Of a stretch of 41,299 nucleotides of DNA, positions 7,803-15,736 are shown in pieces. Within the stretch, counting starts at the first letter, position 1. Every line of letters begins with the position of its first letter. The notes under the pieces were generated by a model that did not search any database, had not been told where the DNA came from, and saw only the letters and a list, made by a program, of their open reading frames with translations. The translations under genes were made by a program, and so were the position numbers. This stretch comes from Desulforhopalus sp. (GTDB taxonomy: Bacteria; Desulfobacterota; Desulfobulbia; Desulfobulbales; Desulfocapsaceae). Location of the stretch: positions 1-41,299 of the forward strand of contig WTAT01000424.1 of assembly GCA_013139415.1 (NCBI GenBank), given 5' to 3'.

Positions 7803-8747
7803 ATGATCAAACATCCTTTCTTGAAGACAAGTTTTTTAATCTTTTTGGTATATTTTTTTCTTGCCGGCAATGGATTCGCCGACGAGAAATATGATGCTGA
7901 CTCGTATGGTCCCGAAACCACAATTGTCTGGGATCAACCGGCCATGACTACATTTGATCATAAAACGCACACTATGGACGCAGGACTTGAGTGTGCTGAT
8001 TGTCATGACGATTTGTTTGTCATGGAGACTGGTGCTGCTGTAGAAAGCAACAATTTCACCATGCAAGCAATGGCCGAAGGTCAATTTTGTGGAAGTTGTC
8101 ATGATGGTGACACCGCATTTGCAACAAACACAAACTGTAAAGCATGCCATGCCGTTTCCGAGGAGCCACTTATCTGGAATGAGCCAACAAAAGTGACATT
8201 TAGCCACACTTCCCATACCGAAGACTCTGGGCTTGACTGCGAAAATTGTCACAGTGAAATATTTGCCATGAAAAAAGGTGCTGCAACTGCTAATAAAAAT
8301 TTCACAATGGTCGCCTTTAAAGACGGTCAATACTGCGGTTCCTGTCACAATGGTGGTGATGCGTTTGACTCTGCAACTCAATGTGAATCCTGTCACTTCC
8401 CACCCGAAGAAAAAATTATCTTCACAAAACCTGTAAAATCAGTCATTTTTGATCACTCTATTCATGTGGAAAAAGCAAAGCTTTCCTGCGAATCTTGCCA
8501 TAAACAAGTCTTCTCCATGACAGTGGGTACTGTCGAAAATCAGGAACTAGTTATTTCTGACAATCCTGCTGAGAAAAGAGAATACCTCATAAATCTTCAT
8601 AAAAAATATTGTGGTACATGTCATGATTCATCGCAGGCTTTTGGTTACCTGACCCGGTGTACTGTCTGCCATATTGGAGTGAAAGGTCTAGAAGAACAGA
8701 CAGGCCAAGACACCCAAAAAGACGCACATAAAAAAAGTAGCCACTAA
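7803..8747 (+). CDS. Exported nonaheme c-type cytochrome built from three c7-like triheme modules
   Basis: The 314-residue protein has a Sec signal peptide (ending near GFADEK) and nine CxxCH sites: CADCH, CGSCH, CKACH, CENCH, CGSCH, CESCH, CESCH, CGTCH and CTVCH. They fall into three repeats, each with an FDH or FSH histidine, a CxxCHxxxF motif, CGSCH/CGTCH and a closing CxxCH. This is the layout of cytochrome c7/c3-family triheme domains. The first and last modules closely match the triheme cytochrome at 17195-17614. AGGAG precedes the ATG. The NrfD-like and ferredoxin genes follow on the same strand. It should carry electrons in the periplasm for the quinone-linked complex, as proposed for Cbc4-type (CbcSTU) sets of Geobacter; that comparison is from memory. 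Confidence 0.92.
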   Translation: MIKHPFLKTSFLIFLVYFFLAGNGFADEKYDADSYGPETTIVWDQPAMTTFDHKTHTMDAGLECADCHDDLFVMETGAAVESNNFTMQAMAEGQFCGSCHDGDTAFATNTNCKACHAVSEEPLIWNEPTKVTFSHTSHTEDSGLDCENCHSEIFAMKKGAATANKNFTMVAFKDGQYCGSCHNGGDAFDSATQCESCHFPPEEKIIFTKPVKSVIFDHSIHVEKAKLSCESCHKQVFSMTVGTVENQELVISDNPAEKREYLINLHKKYCGTCHDSSQAFGYLTRCTVCHIGVKGLEEQTGQDTQKDAHKKSSH

Positions 8748-8779
8748 ACGCGATTGAATCGTTGGCAGGATTAAAAAAA

Positions 8780-8810
8780 CTCCTGGCTTTCCTCCCGTTT
8801 ACCAGGGTTT
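8780..8810 (-). repeat. Short dispersed repeat (module A only)
   Basis: CTCCTGGCTTTCCTCCCG then TTTACCAGGG matches the distal end of the repeat at 490-529. It lies in the gap between the nonaheme cytochrome and NrfD genes, which otherwise holds only the GAGAGGA ribosome site of the latter. Confidence 0.7.
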
Positions 8811-8858
8811 GCAGGTTTCTACTATATCGTGTGATTTATAAATTTTAGAGAGGAAAAA

Positions 8859-10166
8859 ATGGCTGGCAGAATTATTAATATTTCCAAAAAGTGGGGATTT
8901 CATGGGGTAGCAGCCTTGAAAGATGCAAGCCCCGGTTACAAATTTTTAATGGGTTTTTTTGTCCTTTTGACCCTGGCAGGTGCAGCAGTTGGATTGCACG
9001 CATTATTCGTTGGATATCATCATGTTTATGGCGTAACCAGGCAAATTTCCTGGGGACTCCTTATTGCGGTATACATCTTTTGTGTCGTGACCTCAACAGG
9101 CCTCTGTATTGTATCATCTATCGGCCATGTCTTTGGCGGGGAAGCATTTATGCCTATTGCCAAGCGTGCTGTCTTCATGTCGATTATATTTATGTTTGGT
9201 GGATTTTGTATTATTTTCTTTGATATTGAAAATCCCTTCAGAATGGCGATCTGGAATGTTTTCTCACCAAACTTTGTTTCAAATATGTGGTGGATGGGAA
9301 CTCTCTATGGTGCCTACCTGGTCTTCATGCTCATTGAGTATTATTTTCTGCTTGAACAAAATCATACGCTGTCCAGATTGATGGGATTCTTTGGATTAGT
9401 TGTAGGTGTAGCCGCTCATAGTAACCTTGGTGCTGTATTTGGAATGTTGCATGGCCGTCCATTCTGGTATGGACCGTACCTTCCTATTTATTTTATTTTT
9501 TCTGCTGCAATGTCAGGTGGTTGTGCGATTCTTTTTTTCACGACTCTTGGTTGGAAAATTAATCCTGAAATCATGAACCAGCGCATGGAACGTGCGGTAA
9601 AGGCAGTGACTCAGGTCACCATTTTCCTGATTTCTGTGATAATCTTCTTTACTATCTGGAAAATTATTACAGGAATGGTGTCAGAAGGGAAAGAACTGGT
9701 CATCATGTCCCTTCTAACAGGTGATTATGCAGTTAACTTCTGGGTATTTGAAGTTTTCCTCGGTATGTTTTTGCCGCTATACCTTCTAATTCGTTCAAGA
9801 GGAAATAACTTCAACTTGATCCTATGGTCTACAGGTCTCATGATGATCGGTATTTTCTTCATGCGCTATGACATCGTTATTCCCGGTCAGATGGAATCGG
9901 TCTACCACTCACTCGGTGTTGTCGAAGGAGCCAACCTTCTTACCTACACCCCAACATTTCATGAAATCATGGCTTCGCTCTTTGGTATTGGCTTTATTGG
10001 TTTGGCCTACTTTGCGGGTGAAAAAATGCTCAACGGTCATCAACTTGAGAAGCATGAGATTGTTCCTGAGGGTGGCTATATCTGCCCCGGTTGTGGTGCC
10101 ATCCATTTTATGGAAGAAGGTGAAACAGAAGAAGATGCTATGAAACGTCACCACAGAATCTGGTAA
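8859..10166 (+). CDS. NrfD/PsrC-family integral membrane subunit with C-terminal CxxC-H motif
   Basis: The 435-residue polytopic membrane protein has about ten predicted helices. NrfD/PsrC proteins bind menaquinol and pass electrons to a periplasmic ferredoxin partner. Conserved words shared with the paralogue at 15737-16912 include WG-x-LI-x-VY, STGLC, IENP-(F/W)-RM and WWMGTLYG. After the last helix there is an extra tail with C409-P-G-C412 and H416 (YICPGCGAIH), followed by an acidic/basic end. The paralogue lacks this tail. GAGAGGA precedes the ATG. With its neighbours it forms cytochrome, NrfD and ferredoxin without a catalytic molybdopterin subunit, as in DsrJOP- or CbcSTU-like sets. 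Confidence 0.9.
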   Translation: MAGRIINISKKWGFHGVAALKDASPGYKFLMGFFVLLTLAGAAVGLHALFVGYHHVYGVTRQISWGLLIAVYIFCVVTSTGLCIVSSIGHVFGGEAFMPIAKRAVFMSIIFMFGGFCIIFFDIENPFRMAIWNVFSPNFVSNMWWMGTLYGAYLVFMLIEYYFLLEQNHTLSRLMGFFGLVVGVAAHSNLGAVFGMLHGRPFWYGPYLPIYFIFSAAMSGGCAILFFTTLGWKINPEIMNQRMERAVKAVTQVTIFLISVIIFFTIWKIITGMVSEGKELVIMSLLTGDYAVNFWVFEVFLGMFLPLYLLIRSRGNNFNLILWSTGLMMIGIFFMRYDIVIPGQMESVYHSLGVVEGANLLTYTPTFHEIMASLFGIGFIGLAYFAGEKMLNGHQLEKHEIVPEGGYICPGCGAIHFMEEGETEEDAMKRHHRIW

Positions 10167-10209
10167 TTGAACTGAGTGTCACTCTTAAAAAACACATCAG
10201 CTAGATACG

Positions 10210-10272
10210 TATCCCATAAAAAAGGCAGCCTTGGGATAAGTGCCTTCACGGAAATTGAGTTTAAGACACTAA
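10210..10272 (+). terminator. Hairpin and weak repeat-like palindrome between NrfD and ferredoxin genes
   Basis: TATCCCA (10210-10216) pairs with TGGGATA (10232-10238). It is followed by TAAGTGCCTT ... TTAAGACACTAA, which imitates the ends of the dispersed repeat. There is no T-run, so it may attenuate or stabilise the message instead of terminating it. Confidence 0.35.
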
Positions 10273-10310
10273 CATCACCAAATTGAACGAATAGGAAAGA
10301 CTATTATATC

Positions 10311-11138
10311 ATGATATTTCCAAAAATAAGCTTTGATAAACTAAAAAATGAGGGCACCGAATCAGTCACTACACAGGAAAGAAGAAAATTCCTGAAACTC
10401 GGCCTCGCTATTGCCGGTGTATACGCTGGTGGAAAAATACTGTCGTTAACCTCGGTAATTGGTACTGCACACGCATCTGGCGGCGGAGCTGATTTTATAA
10501 AAAAATACCCCTACAATCCTCACTATAGTATGGTTATTCGCCAGTCTCTCTGTATTGACTGTGAAAAATGTGTCGATGCCTGTAATAGTACGAATCATGT
10601 ACCGGAAGATGGTTATAGAACCCGAATCCTGACTAAAAAATATACAGGCAACCTCGACAAACAGGTTGAATTTATTCCTGTACTCTGTAATCAATGCAAT
10701 AATGCTCCCTGTGTAAGAGCGTGTCCAACCAAGGCTACCTATAAAGATGCAGTTACAGGTATTGTCCGTATGGAAAGCAAAAAATGTATAGGTTGTAAAA
10801 CCTGCATGCTTGCCTGTCCATACGATGCGAGATATTTCAATGTTGAAAGACGTGCAGTTGACAAGTGTGATTTTTGCTGGGACAAGCGATTATCTAAAGG
10901 TGAAACACAAACTGGTTGTTCAGCAGCTTGTCCCACTGCAGCAAGAACATTTGGCAATCTCACAGACCCTGACAATATTGTCTATAAGCTTATACACCAA
11001 CTTGAAGAGCAAGTTTGGGTTATACGCCCAGCAGATGATACAAGGCCCAATATTTTTTATATGAAAGGAAATATGCGTTCTGTTGACAATATTCTCAATG
11101 AACAAAAATTCAAATATTTTGACCCAAACAAAGCTTGA
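10311..11138 (+). CDS. Tat-exported four-cluster ferredoxin subunit (DsrO/NrfC/HybA-like)
   Basis: The 275-residue protein has a twin-arginine signal (ERRKFLKLG then a hydrophobic stretch, cleavage near AHASGGG). Cysteine groups typical of four [4Fe-4S] clusters follow: CIDCEKCVDAC, CNQCNNAPCVRACP, CIGCKTCMLACP, and CDFC with CSAACP. It should sit on the periplasmic face, taking electrons from the NrfD subunit and passing them to the nonaheme cytochrome. The paralogue at 17685-18437 shares the same cysteine layout. No strong ribosome site is visible; AGGAAAG lies about 16 nt upstream. It closes this + strand respiratory set. Confidence 0.9.
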   Translation: MIFPKISFDKLKNEGTESVTTQERRKFLKLGLAIAGVYAGGKILSLTSVIGTAHASGGGADFIKKYPYNPHYSMVIRQSLCIDCEKCVDACNSTNHVPEDGYRTRILTKKYTGNLDKQVEFIPVLCNQCNNAPCVRACPTKATYKDAVTGIVRMESKKCIGCKTCMLACPYDARYFNVERRAVDKCDFCWDKRLSKGETQTGCSAACPTAARTFGNLTDPDNIVYKLIHQLEEQVWVIRPADDTRPNIFYMKGNMRSVDNILNEQKFKYFDPNKA

Positions 11139-11152
11139 TTTTTTTGCTGAAA

Positions 11153-11186
11153 TCTGAACTCCTCCGCACAGCAGGAGGAGTTCAGA
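11153..11186 (+). terminator. Long perfect hairpin after the ferredoxin gene
   Basis: TCTGAACTCCTCC (11153-11165) pairs with GGAGGAGTTCAGA (11174-11186), a 13-bp stem with an 8-nt loop. No T tract follows, so termination efficiency is uncertain. Confidence 0.65.
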
Positions 11187-11258
11187 CCACCACTTTACAT
11201 GGCAGTAAGTGAGAGTGTATTTGTCCGCAGGTCCGTATATTTAAAGAAAAATTAAATT

Positions 11259-11348
11259 ATGAGAGTCATCGTTCAGTATACTTTTACAGTTCTTGCACTT
11301 ACGTACTACGGTGGACAGGTCTGACCTTTTTTAGCCTCGCTATCCCCC
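11259..11348 (+). other. In-frame upstream extension of the phosphatase gene interrupted by TGA
   Basis: From ATG 11259 the reading frame gives 21 residues with a hydrophobic stretch (VIVQYTFTVLALTYYGGQV), then TGA at 11322-11324, then eight open codons directly into the downstream phosphatase in the same frame. Neither this ATG nor the GTG at 11349 has a strong ribosome site. A stem ATCCCC/GGGGAT (11342-11347 with 11357-11362) has a loop containing G 25 nt after the TGA, within the range reported for bacterial SECIS elements. Options are a nonsense mutation truncating the first helix, selenocysteine recoding, or coincidence. Confidence 0.4.
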
Positions 11349-12791
11349 GTGAACCTGGGGATCATTATTTTGATCGGCTTCCTGTCAGTACTGGTGGCCA
11401 GACCTTCTTTGTACCGAACCTTTGTCAATTCTGCTCCTGAAATGGCCCAACCGAAAAAGGCCTTTATCCTTGATTTGACACTCTGCCTTATCGCAGGAGT
11501 ATTTATTAATGGCTACGATAAAATCGTACTTGACATTCCGTGGCTCAGTCTCGCTTCACTGATGATCGGTTGCATTATAGCTGGCTTTTTTATCGGCCTC
11601 GACTCCTCACTTGCCCAAGAAAGAAAGGTCATACTTAAGGCAAAAAACCAAAATTCAAGATCATCTCTGCCAAAGCGCCTTTTCCCCATAACTCGTAAAT
11701 TCACCTTTGTTGCAGTGGCTACATCTTTTCTGATATCTCTCGTACTTATTCTGGTCTTTCACCGAGATATCGAATGGTTGGCCAGGACAGCCCAGGACGA
11801 GCAATCCATTTATGCAGCACAACTTTCTGTCACCTATGAGGTGTTTTTCATTATGGCCATCCTCATGGTATTGATAGTAAACCTCATCTTCTCCTACTCC
11901 CGAAATTTAAAACTCCTTTTTGACAACGAGACCAAAGTCCTGGAACGGGTAAAAGATGGAGATCTTTCAACAAAAGTACCCGTTGCCACCTTCGATGAAT
12001 TTGGCATCATCGCCGAACACACTAACCATATGATCGATGGACTGCGGCATCGTTTTAAACTGATCAGTTCACTAAAAATGGCCGAAGAGGTTCAGCAAAA
12101 CCTGCTTCCCAACCGCAGTCCCTATCTTGATAATTTTGATATCAGCGGCACCTCCATCTACTGTGACGAAACGGGTGGCGATTATTATGACTACTTCCTC
12201 CTTCCGGGCGACAAACTAGGTATTGTGGTTGCCGACGCCTGCGGTCACGGCGTCGGGGCAGCCATGCTGATGACTTCGGTGCGGGCCTTCCTTATCTCAG
12301 CGATTTGGGATTACCAAAGTCCGGCCCAGATTTTAAAAAATATCAACAACCATATCACCCGCGACTGCTCAAAGAGTGGTCGGTTTACCACCATGTTTTT
12401 TTTGGAAATCGACGCCCGAACAAGAAACCTTAAATGGGTTCGGGCAGGACATGAACCGGCTGTAGTCTTCCACGCCCAGTCTCAGACTATTTCACATCTT
12501 GATGGGACCGGACTTGTACTCGGGGTGGATGACACCTACGGTTTTAAGGATAGCATTATGTCTGCCTGCCAGACTGGAGATATCATTCTCATTGGTACCG
12601 ATGGCATCAATGAGACCCGCAACAAAAACCAGGAAATTTTCGGTCACAAGCGGCTAGAAAAGATAATCCGGGATCACGCCCAAGACTCAGCCAAAGTCAT
12701 TCAGGAAACTATAGTCGAAGAAGTAGATGCGTTCAGAGGAGATCTTGCCCAAGAAGACGATATTACCCTGATCGTCATAAAAACGTCCTGA
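11349..12791 (+). CDS. Membrane-bound SpoIIE/RsbU-type serine phosphatase with HAMP domain
   Basis: The 480-residue protein has several hydrophobic helices in the first 190 residues, a HAMP-like linker (VKDGDLSTKVPVATFDEFG) and a C-terminal PP2C/SpoIIE phosphatase domain. Metal-site motifs GGDYYD, VVADACGHGVGAAMLM and GTDGINETRN are present. Such proteins control anti-anti-sigma (STAS) partners. No STAS or anti-sigma gene is nearby. Translation is given from GTG 11349, but the same frame is open upstream across one TGA, so the N-terminus is doubtful. The sequence after the hairpin at 11153 may carry its promoter. Confidence 0.85.
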   Translation: MNLGIIILIGFLSVLVARPSLYRTFVNSAPEMAQPKKAFILDLTLCLIAGVFINGYDKIVLDIPWLSLASLMIGCIIAGFFIGLDSSLAQERKVILKAKNQNSRSSLPKRLFPITRKFTFVAVATSFLISLVLILVFHRDIEWLARTAQDEQSIYAAQLSVTYEVFFIMAILMVLIVNLIFSYSRNLKLLFDNETKVLERVKDGDLSTKVPVATFDEFGIIAEHTNHMIDGLRHRFKLISSLKMAEEVQQNLLPNRSPYLDNFDISGTSIYCDETGGDYYDYFLLPGDKLGIVVADACGHGVGAAMLMTSVRAFLISAIWDYQSPAQILKNINNHITRDCSKSGRFTTMFFLEIDARTRNLKWVRAGHEPAVVFHAQSQTISHLDGTGLVLGVDDTYGFKDSIMSACQTGDIILIGTDGINETRNKNQEIFGHKRLEKIIRDHAQDSAKVIQETIVEEVDAFRGDLAQEDDITLIVIKTS

Positions 12792-12902
12792 TCGTAAGTT
12801 TCAGAAAACACCCACGAATCTTTCACCTTCCAATTTTCACCTTCGATTTTCAACAGGTACCAGCTCACTTACCGGTTTCAGAGGTAATGTATATTGATTT
12901 TA

Positions 12903-12930
12903 TTGACAAACTATATCAGCTGCATATATT
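12903..12930 (+). promoter_or_regulatory. Sigma-70-type promoter of the nickel SOD gene
   Basis: TTGACA (12903-12908) is separated by 16 nt from TATATT (12925-12930). Transcription would start near 12937, giving an approximately 80-nt leader before the sodN ATG. The preceding 12792-12902 stretch holds three TTCACCTTC/TTTCACCTTC-like words but no gene. Confidence 0.55.
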
Positions 12931-13014
12931 GACTCGAAAGATACTGACAAGACGGAGGCAACCCTTAGCACCTTGCCTAAATTCCCCACAACAACAACAT
13001 AAAGAGGAGCTCAA

Positions 13015-13455
13015 ATGAAAAGAAGACTGCTCACCTTACTCGTCATGCTCTCGTCCTTGGCTTTTTTTTCCAGTAGCGCATTAGCCCACTGCGAAATTCC
13101 GTGCGGTATCTACGATGACACGGCGCGTATGAATATGATTTTTGAACACGCCACTACAATCGAAAAATCCATGAAAATGATTACCGAACTGGAAAAAAGC
13201 AACAATAACGCCAATCAGCTGGTAAGATGGGTTAGCAACAAGGAAAAACATGCGGAACTCCTCCAAAATATTGTCACCCAATATTTTATGACCCAGCGGA
13301 TTAAACTCGACACAAAGGATTATGACAAAAAGATTACGGCTCTCCACAAGATGCTTATCTTCAGCATGAAGTGTAAACAAACTATAGACCTAGGCAATGT
13401 TGAGAAACTGCGGGCTGCCGTACAGGATTTCCAGAAACTCTATTTCGATCACTAA
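13015..13455 (+). CDS. sodN: Exported nickel superoxide dismutase
   Basis: The 146-residue precursor has a Sec signal peptide (1-24, ending SSALA) followed directly by HCEIPCGIYDD, the nickel hook of NiSOD (His1, Cys2, Cys6 of the mature enzyme). Cutting by signal peptidase at ALA/H would expose the His amino terminus required for nickel binding. This replaces the dedicated SodX-type peptidase used by cytoplasmic NiSODs, and no sodX is seen here. The mature length, about 122 residues, is close to the usual 117. AGAGGAG lies before the ATG and a terminator follows. The enzyme would remove superoxide in the periplasm, sensible in an anaerobe with exposed haem and Fe-S proteins on both sides. 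Confidence 0.93.
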   Translation: MKRRLLTLLVMLSSLAFFSSSALAHCEIPCGIYDDTARMNMIFEHATTIEKSMKMITELEKSNNNANQLVRWVSNKEKHAELLQNIVTQYFMTQRIKLDTKDYDKKITALHKMLIFSMKCKQTIDLGNVEKLRAAVQDFQKLYFDH

Positions 13456-13483
13456 GGACAATAAGATCTTTGTACGTCTTTTC

Positions 13484-13518
13484 GGGGATGGAAAAATCTT
13501 TCCATTCCCCTTTTTTTT
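13484..13518 (+). terminator. Rho-independent terminator of sodN
   Basis: GGGGATGGAAA (13484-13494) pairs with TTTCCATTCCCC (13499-13510), with one bulged T, followed by eight T residues. Confidence 0.92.
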
Positions 13519-13537
13519 CCTTTGGAATATACTCATT

Positions 13538-14320
13538 TCAGATTGTCCAGCTACCAACTGCGCTCACCATAATGTGGAGATGCTTACCAAGTCGTAAATT
13601 TTCAGGCTGCATTATGCTCACGCAGAACATCACGTAAAAACTGAATGTGATACAACATACTTGCCCAGGCACCATCAGGGTCATGAGTCTTAATTCCCGC
13701 AAAATTGCCGCATGCTGCTGTTCGATTTTCTCAAGGTTGGCTTTGACATCATAGAGAATAGAGTGTAGTTCTTTTAGTCTGTAGAACATGTACTCATAGA
13801 ATTGCCTCGTCAGATCAACATAAACAGAATTATGGCTTGCACAGGCAATTCCCATATGAAAGGCAATATCTGCCTCCGTTTCTGCCTGGACATTTGATTC
13901 CCTCTTACCTGACTTGTCCATTACACTTTCTAAAAATTTAATATCGCTTTCGGTGGCTCTTTCAGACGCCAGCATCACCCCATGAGTCCCGAGACCAATT
14001 CGAAACTCAAGCAGTTCATCTACAGATGAACGACCAGAAGAGATGATAGTTGCAAAAGGATTGTTGACATCCGTCCCCCTTCTGTCTACGACAAATGTAC
14101 CTTGGCCTTGACGAGTCTCCAGATACCCCATAGTGATAAGTTGCGTTATAGCGTTTCTTACCGAAGTTCTGCTAATCTGCATGGTACTCGCCAGTTCGCG
14201 CTCTGATAACAGCCGTTCACCTGGACCCAGTTGACCACGATAAATATTGTCCCTCAATTGCTCGAAGACCAGAGTCGAGACCTGTTTCTGTTTTACAGGC
14301 AGATACGCTTTTTTATACAC
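13538..14320 (-). CDS. FadR-subfamily GntR transcription regulator, C-terminus frameshifted
   Basis: The N-terminal winged helix (about 12-80: PGERLLSERELASTMQISRT, GTFVV) and an FCD ligand-binding domain are clear. After IEQQHAAILRE (codon near 13696) the frame turns to non-conserved sequence. The neighbouring frame continues the expected helix as IKTHDPDGAWASMLYHIQFL, then RDVLREHNAA and a stop at 13602-13604. One base is therefore missing around 13694-13698, a real mutation or a sequence error; the natural product would end at 13602. FCD regulators answer small organic acids, but no obvious metabolic target lies next to it. It is divergent from the queuosine transporter gene. Confidence 0.85.
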   Translation of the reverse strand: MYKKAYLPVKQKQVSTLVFEQLRDNIYRGQLGPGERLLSERELASTMQISRTSVRNAITQLITMGYLETRQGQGTFVVDRRGTDVNNPFATIISSGRSSVDELLEFRIGLGTHGVMLASERATESDIKFLESVMDKSGKRESNVQAETEADIAFHMGIACASHNSVYVDLTRQFYEYMFYRLKELHSILYDVKANLEKIEQQHAAILRELRLMTLMVPGQVCCITFSFYVMFCVSIMQPENLRLGKHLHIMVSAVGSWTI

Positions 14321-14572
14321 AAGAACCTCACGAATGAATCTCTTTCATATTCCAACCCAGGTTACAGCACGACTCTCCCTACCAAGCGCCAAAGTGCCTT
14401 CTAGAAACTGCGACCAATGATTTATTATCAGACCAGCTGACCAATGTAAGCTCATTTGAGATACTACACAGACAGAACAAAAACAAAAGAAAAAGTCACT
14501 TTCTTGCTTTTACATTTAGTTCATGACTTGCGCACTTTGACCACATCTAATATTTTTTTCCTGCCTGTACTC

Positions 14573-14608
14573 GACGGCGGTCTCGGCTACCCGCCTTATC
14601 AAAACCGA
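14573..14608 (+). promoter_or_regulatory. preQ1-I riboswitch aptamer
   Basis: P1 is GGCGG (14576-14580) with CCGCC (14591-14595). L1 is TCTCGGCTAC, matching the TTCTAGCTACA-type loop of known preQ1-I aptamers. The A-rich L3 is TTATCAAAA, and the pseudoknot P2 forms from TCGG (14583-14586) with CCGA (14605-14608), a compensatory change from the CUAG/CUAA pairing of Bacillus. A T-rich run follows P2 at once. It lies about 110 nt upstream of a queuosine-precursor transporter gene, the family expected under this switch. The rest of 14321-14572 holds the divergent promoter area, without a gene. Confidence 0.85.
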
Positions 14609-14718
14609 TTTTTCTTTATAGCCTTGGTTTATATAATGCTGTAGCCTCTCTGTCCTGGGCATTGTCATGCTCATTTTCTCCCTGCTTAATCAATAATATT
14701 TACATTGAGGCCTATTGT

Positions 14719-15453
14719 ATGACCACATTTCCTCTTACGTTTGGCACCCTTTCTAACGAAGTTCTCTGGTTTTTCCTACTGTTGGCCAATTTTTCCGCTA
14801 TCCTCCTGGCATATCGATTTTTCGGAAAAATTGGGCTCTATATCTGGATACCCATTGCCACTATTTTGGCCAACATTCAAGTATTGAAAATGGTCGATCT
14901 TTTGACAATAGGTGTGACTCTCGGCAATATTACCTATGCATCTTCCTTTTTGGTCACCGATATCCTTTCGGAAAACTATGGCAAAAAGTCCGCGAAAAAA
15001 GCTGTATTTATCGGTTTTTTTTCCCTCACTGCCACGGTTATCATCATGAACCTTGCCTTAATGTTCAAACCAAATGAGTTCGATTTCATCCAACAGAGCT
15101 TAGAGAATATTTTCGCTCTGCTGCCCCGGATCGCTTTAGCATCTCTTATCGCCTATGGTGTCTCACAGTTGCATGACGTCTGGGCCTACAATTTCTGGAA
15201 AAACATCTTCCCCAGCATGAAATTTCTCTGGTTGCGTAACAACGCCAGCACCATGGTCAGCCAGTTAATCGACTCGTTGATTTTTACCTTTATCGCCTTT
15301 TGGGGTTTGTTGCCACAGAGTGAATTTGTTCAGATCCTTATAACCACTTATGTTGTAAAATTAATCGTTGCCGCTATTGATACCCCCTTCCTCTATATGG
15401 CCCGGTTCATGTTCAACCATTCGATGATCAAAGAAGACAAAGAAGAAAATTAA
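14719..15453 (+). CDS. VUT-family queuosine precursor transporter (YhhQ-like)
   Basis: The 244-residue integral membrane protein has six or so helices. The VUT/YhhQ signature area is present (LGNITYASSFLVTDILSENYG), then SKLH-like SQLHDVWAY and the NNASTMVSQLIDSLIF motif. The family imports queuine/preQ0/preQ1 for tRNA modification. ATG 14719 is preceded by TTGAGG; an in-frame TTG at 14662 would add residues without similarity. A preQ1-I aptamer upstream independently supports both the function and control by preQ1. A bidirectional terminator follows. Confidence 0.9.
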   Translation: MTTFPLTFGTLSNEVLWFFLLLANFSAILLAYRFFGKIGLYIWIPIATILANIQVLKMVDLLTIGVTLGNITYASSFLVTDILSENYGKKSAKKAVFIGFFSLTATVIIMNLALMFKPNEFDFIQQSLENIFALLPRIALASLIAYGVSQLHDVWAYNFWKNIFPSMKFLWLRNNASTMVSQLIDSLIFTFIAFWGLLPQSEFVQILITTYVVKLIVAAIDTPFLYMARFMFNHSMIKEDKEEN

Positions 15454-15482
15454 TACACTTAGCATAGATGATTTTACCAATA

Positions 15483-15522
15483 AAAAACGGCCTGCCCAAC
15501 AAAAGTGGACAGGCCGTTTTTA
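15483..15522. terminator. Bidirectional Rho-independent terminator
   Basis: AAAAACGGCCTG with CC pairs with GG and CAGGCCGTTTTT around an AACAAAAGT-type loop. A and T runs flank the stem on both sides, so it can end the transporter transcript (+) and the NrfD transcript arriving from the - strand. Positions 15523-15736 contain a 49-codon open frame (15545-15694) without a ribosome site, which I do not call. Confidence 0.92.
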
Positions 15523-15736
15523 AATTTCATTTAAGATCAAGCTTATGCGAGGACGAATAGAACAGGAGCCTTTTATACGTGATTCTGGAATAAATATCCA
15601 ACGTATCTGTTCTGTTACTGCAGATACTATTTGTAGTAAATTGTTACGACTTCATGGTCCACGCCTTACAACTCCAACAAACTTTGCTAACTAGAAATCG
15701 GGATGAATTTGCAACACTATGTTCTGCGTATACTCA

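Noticed and set aside
7836-8396. 186-codon antisense frame under the nonaheme cytochrome
   Set aside because: A mirror of the repeated CxxCH coding pattern; the + strand frame has a signal peptide and nine haem sites.
14456-14644. 62-codon frame upstream of the queuosine transporter
   Set aside because: It covers the preQ1-I aptamer and has no ribosome site; the RNA structure explains the region better.
15545-15694. 49-codon + strand frame between the transporter terminator and the NrfD gene
   Set aside because: No ribosome site, no recognised motif, and it is antisense to the 3' side of a - strand operon.
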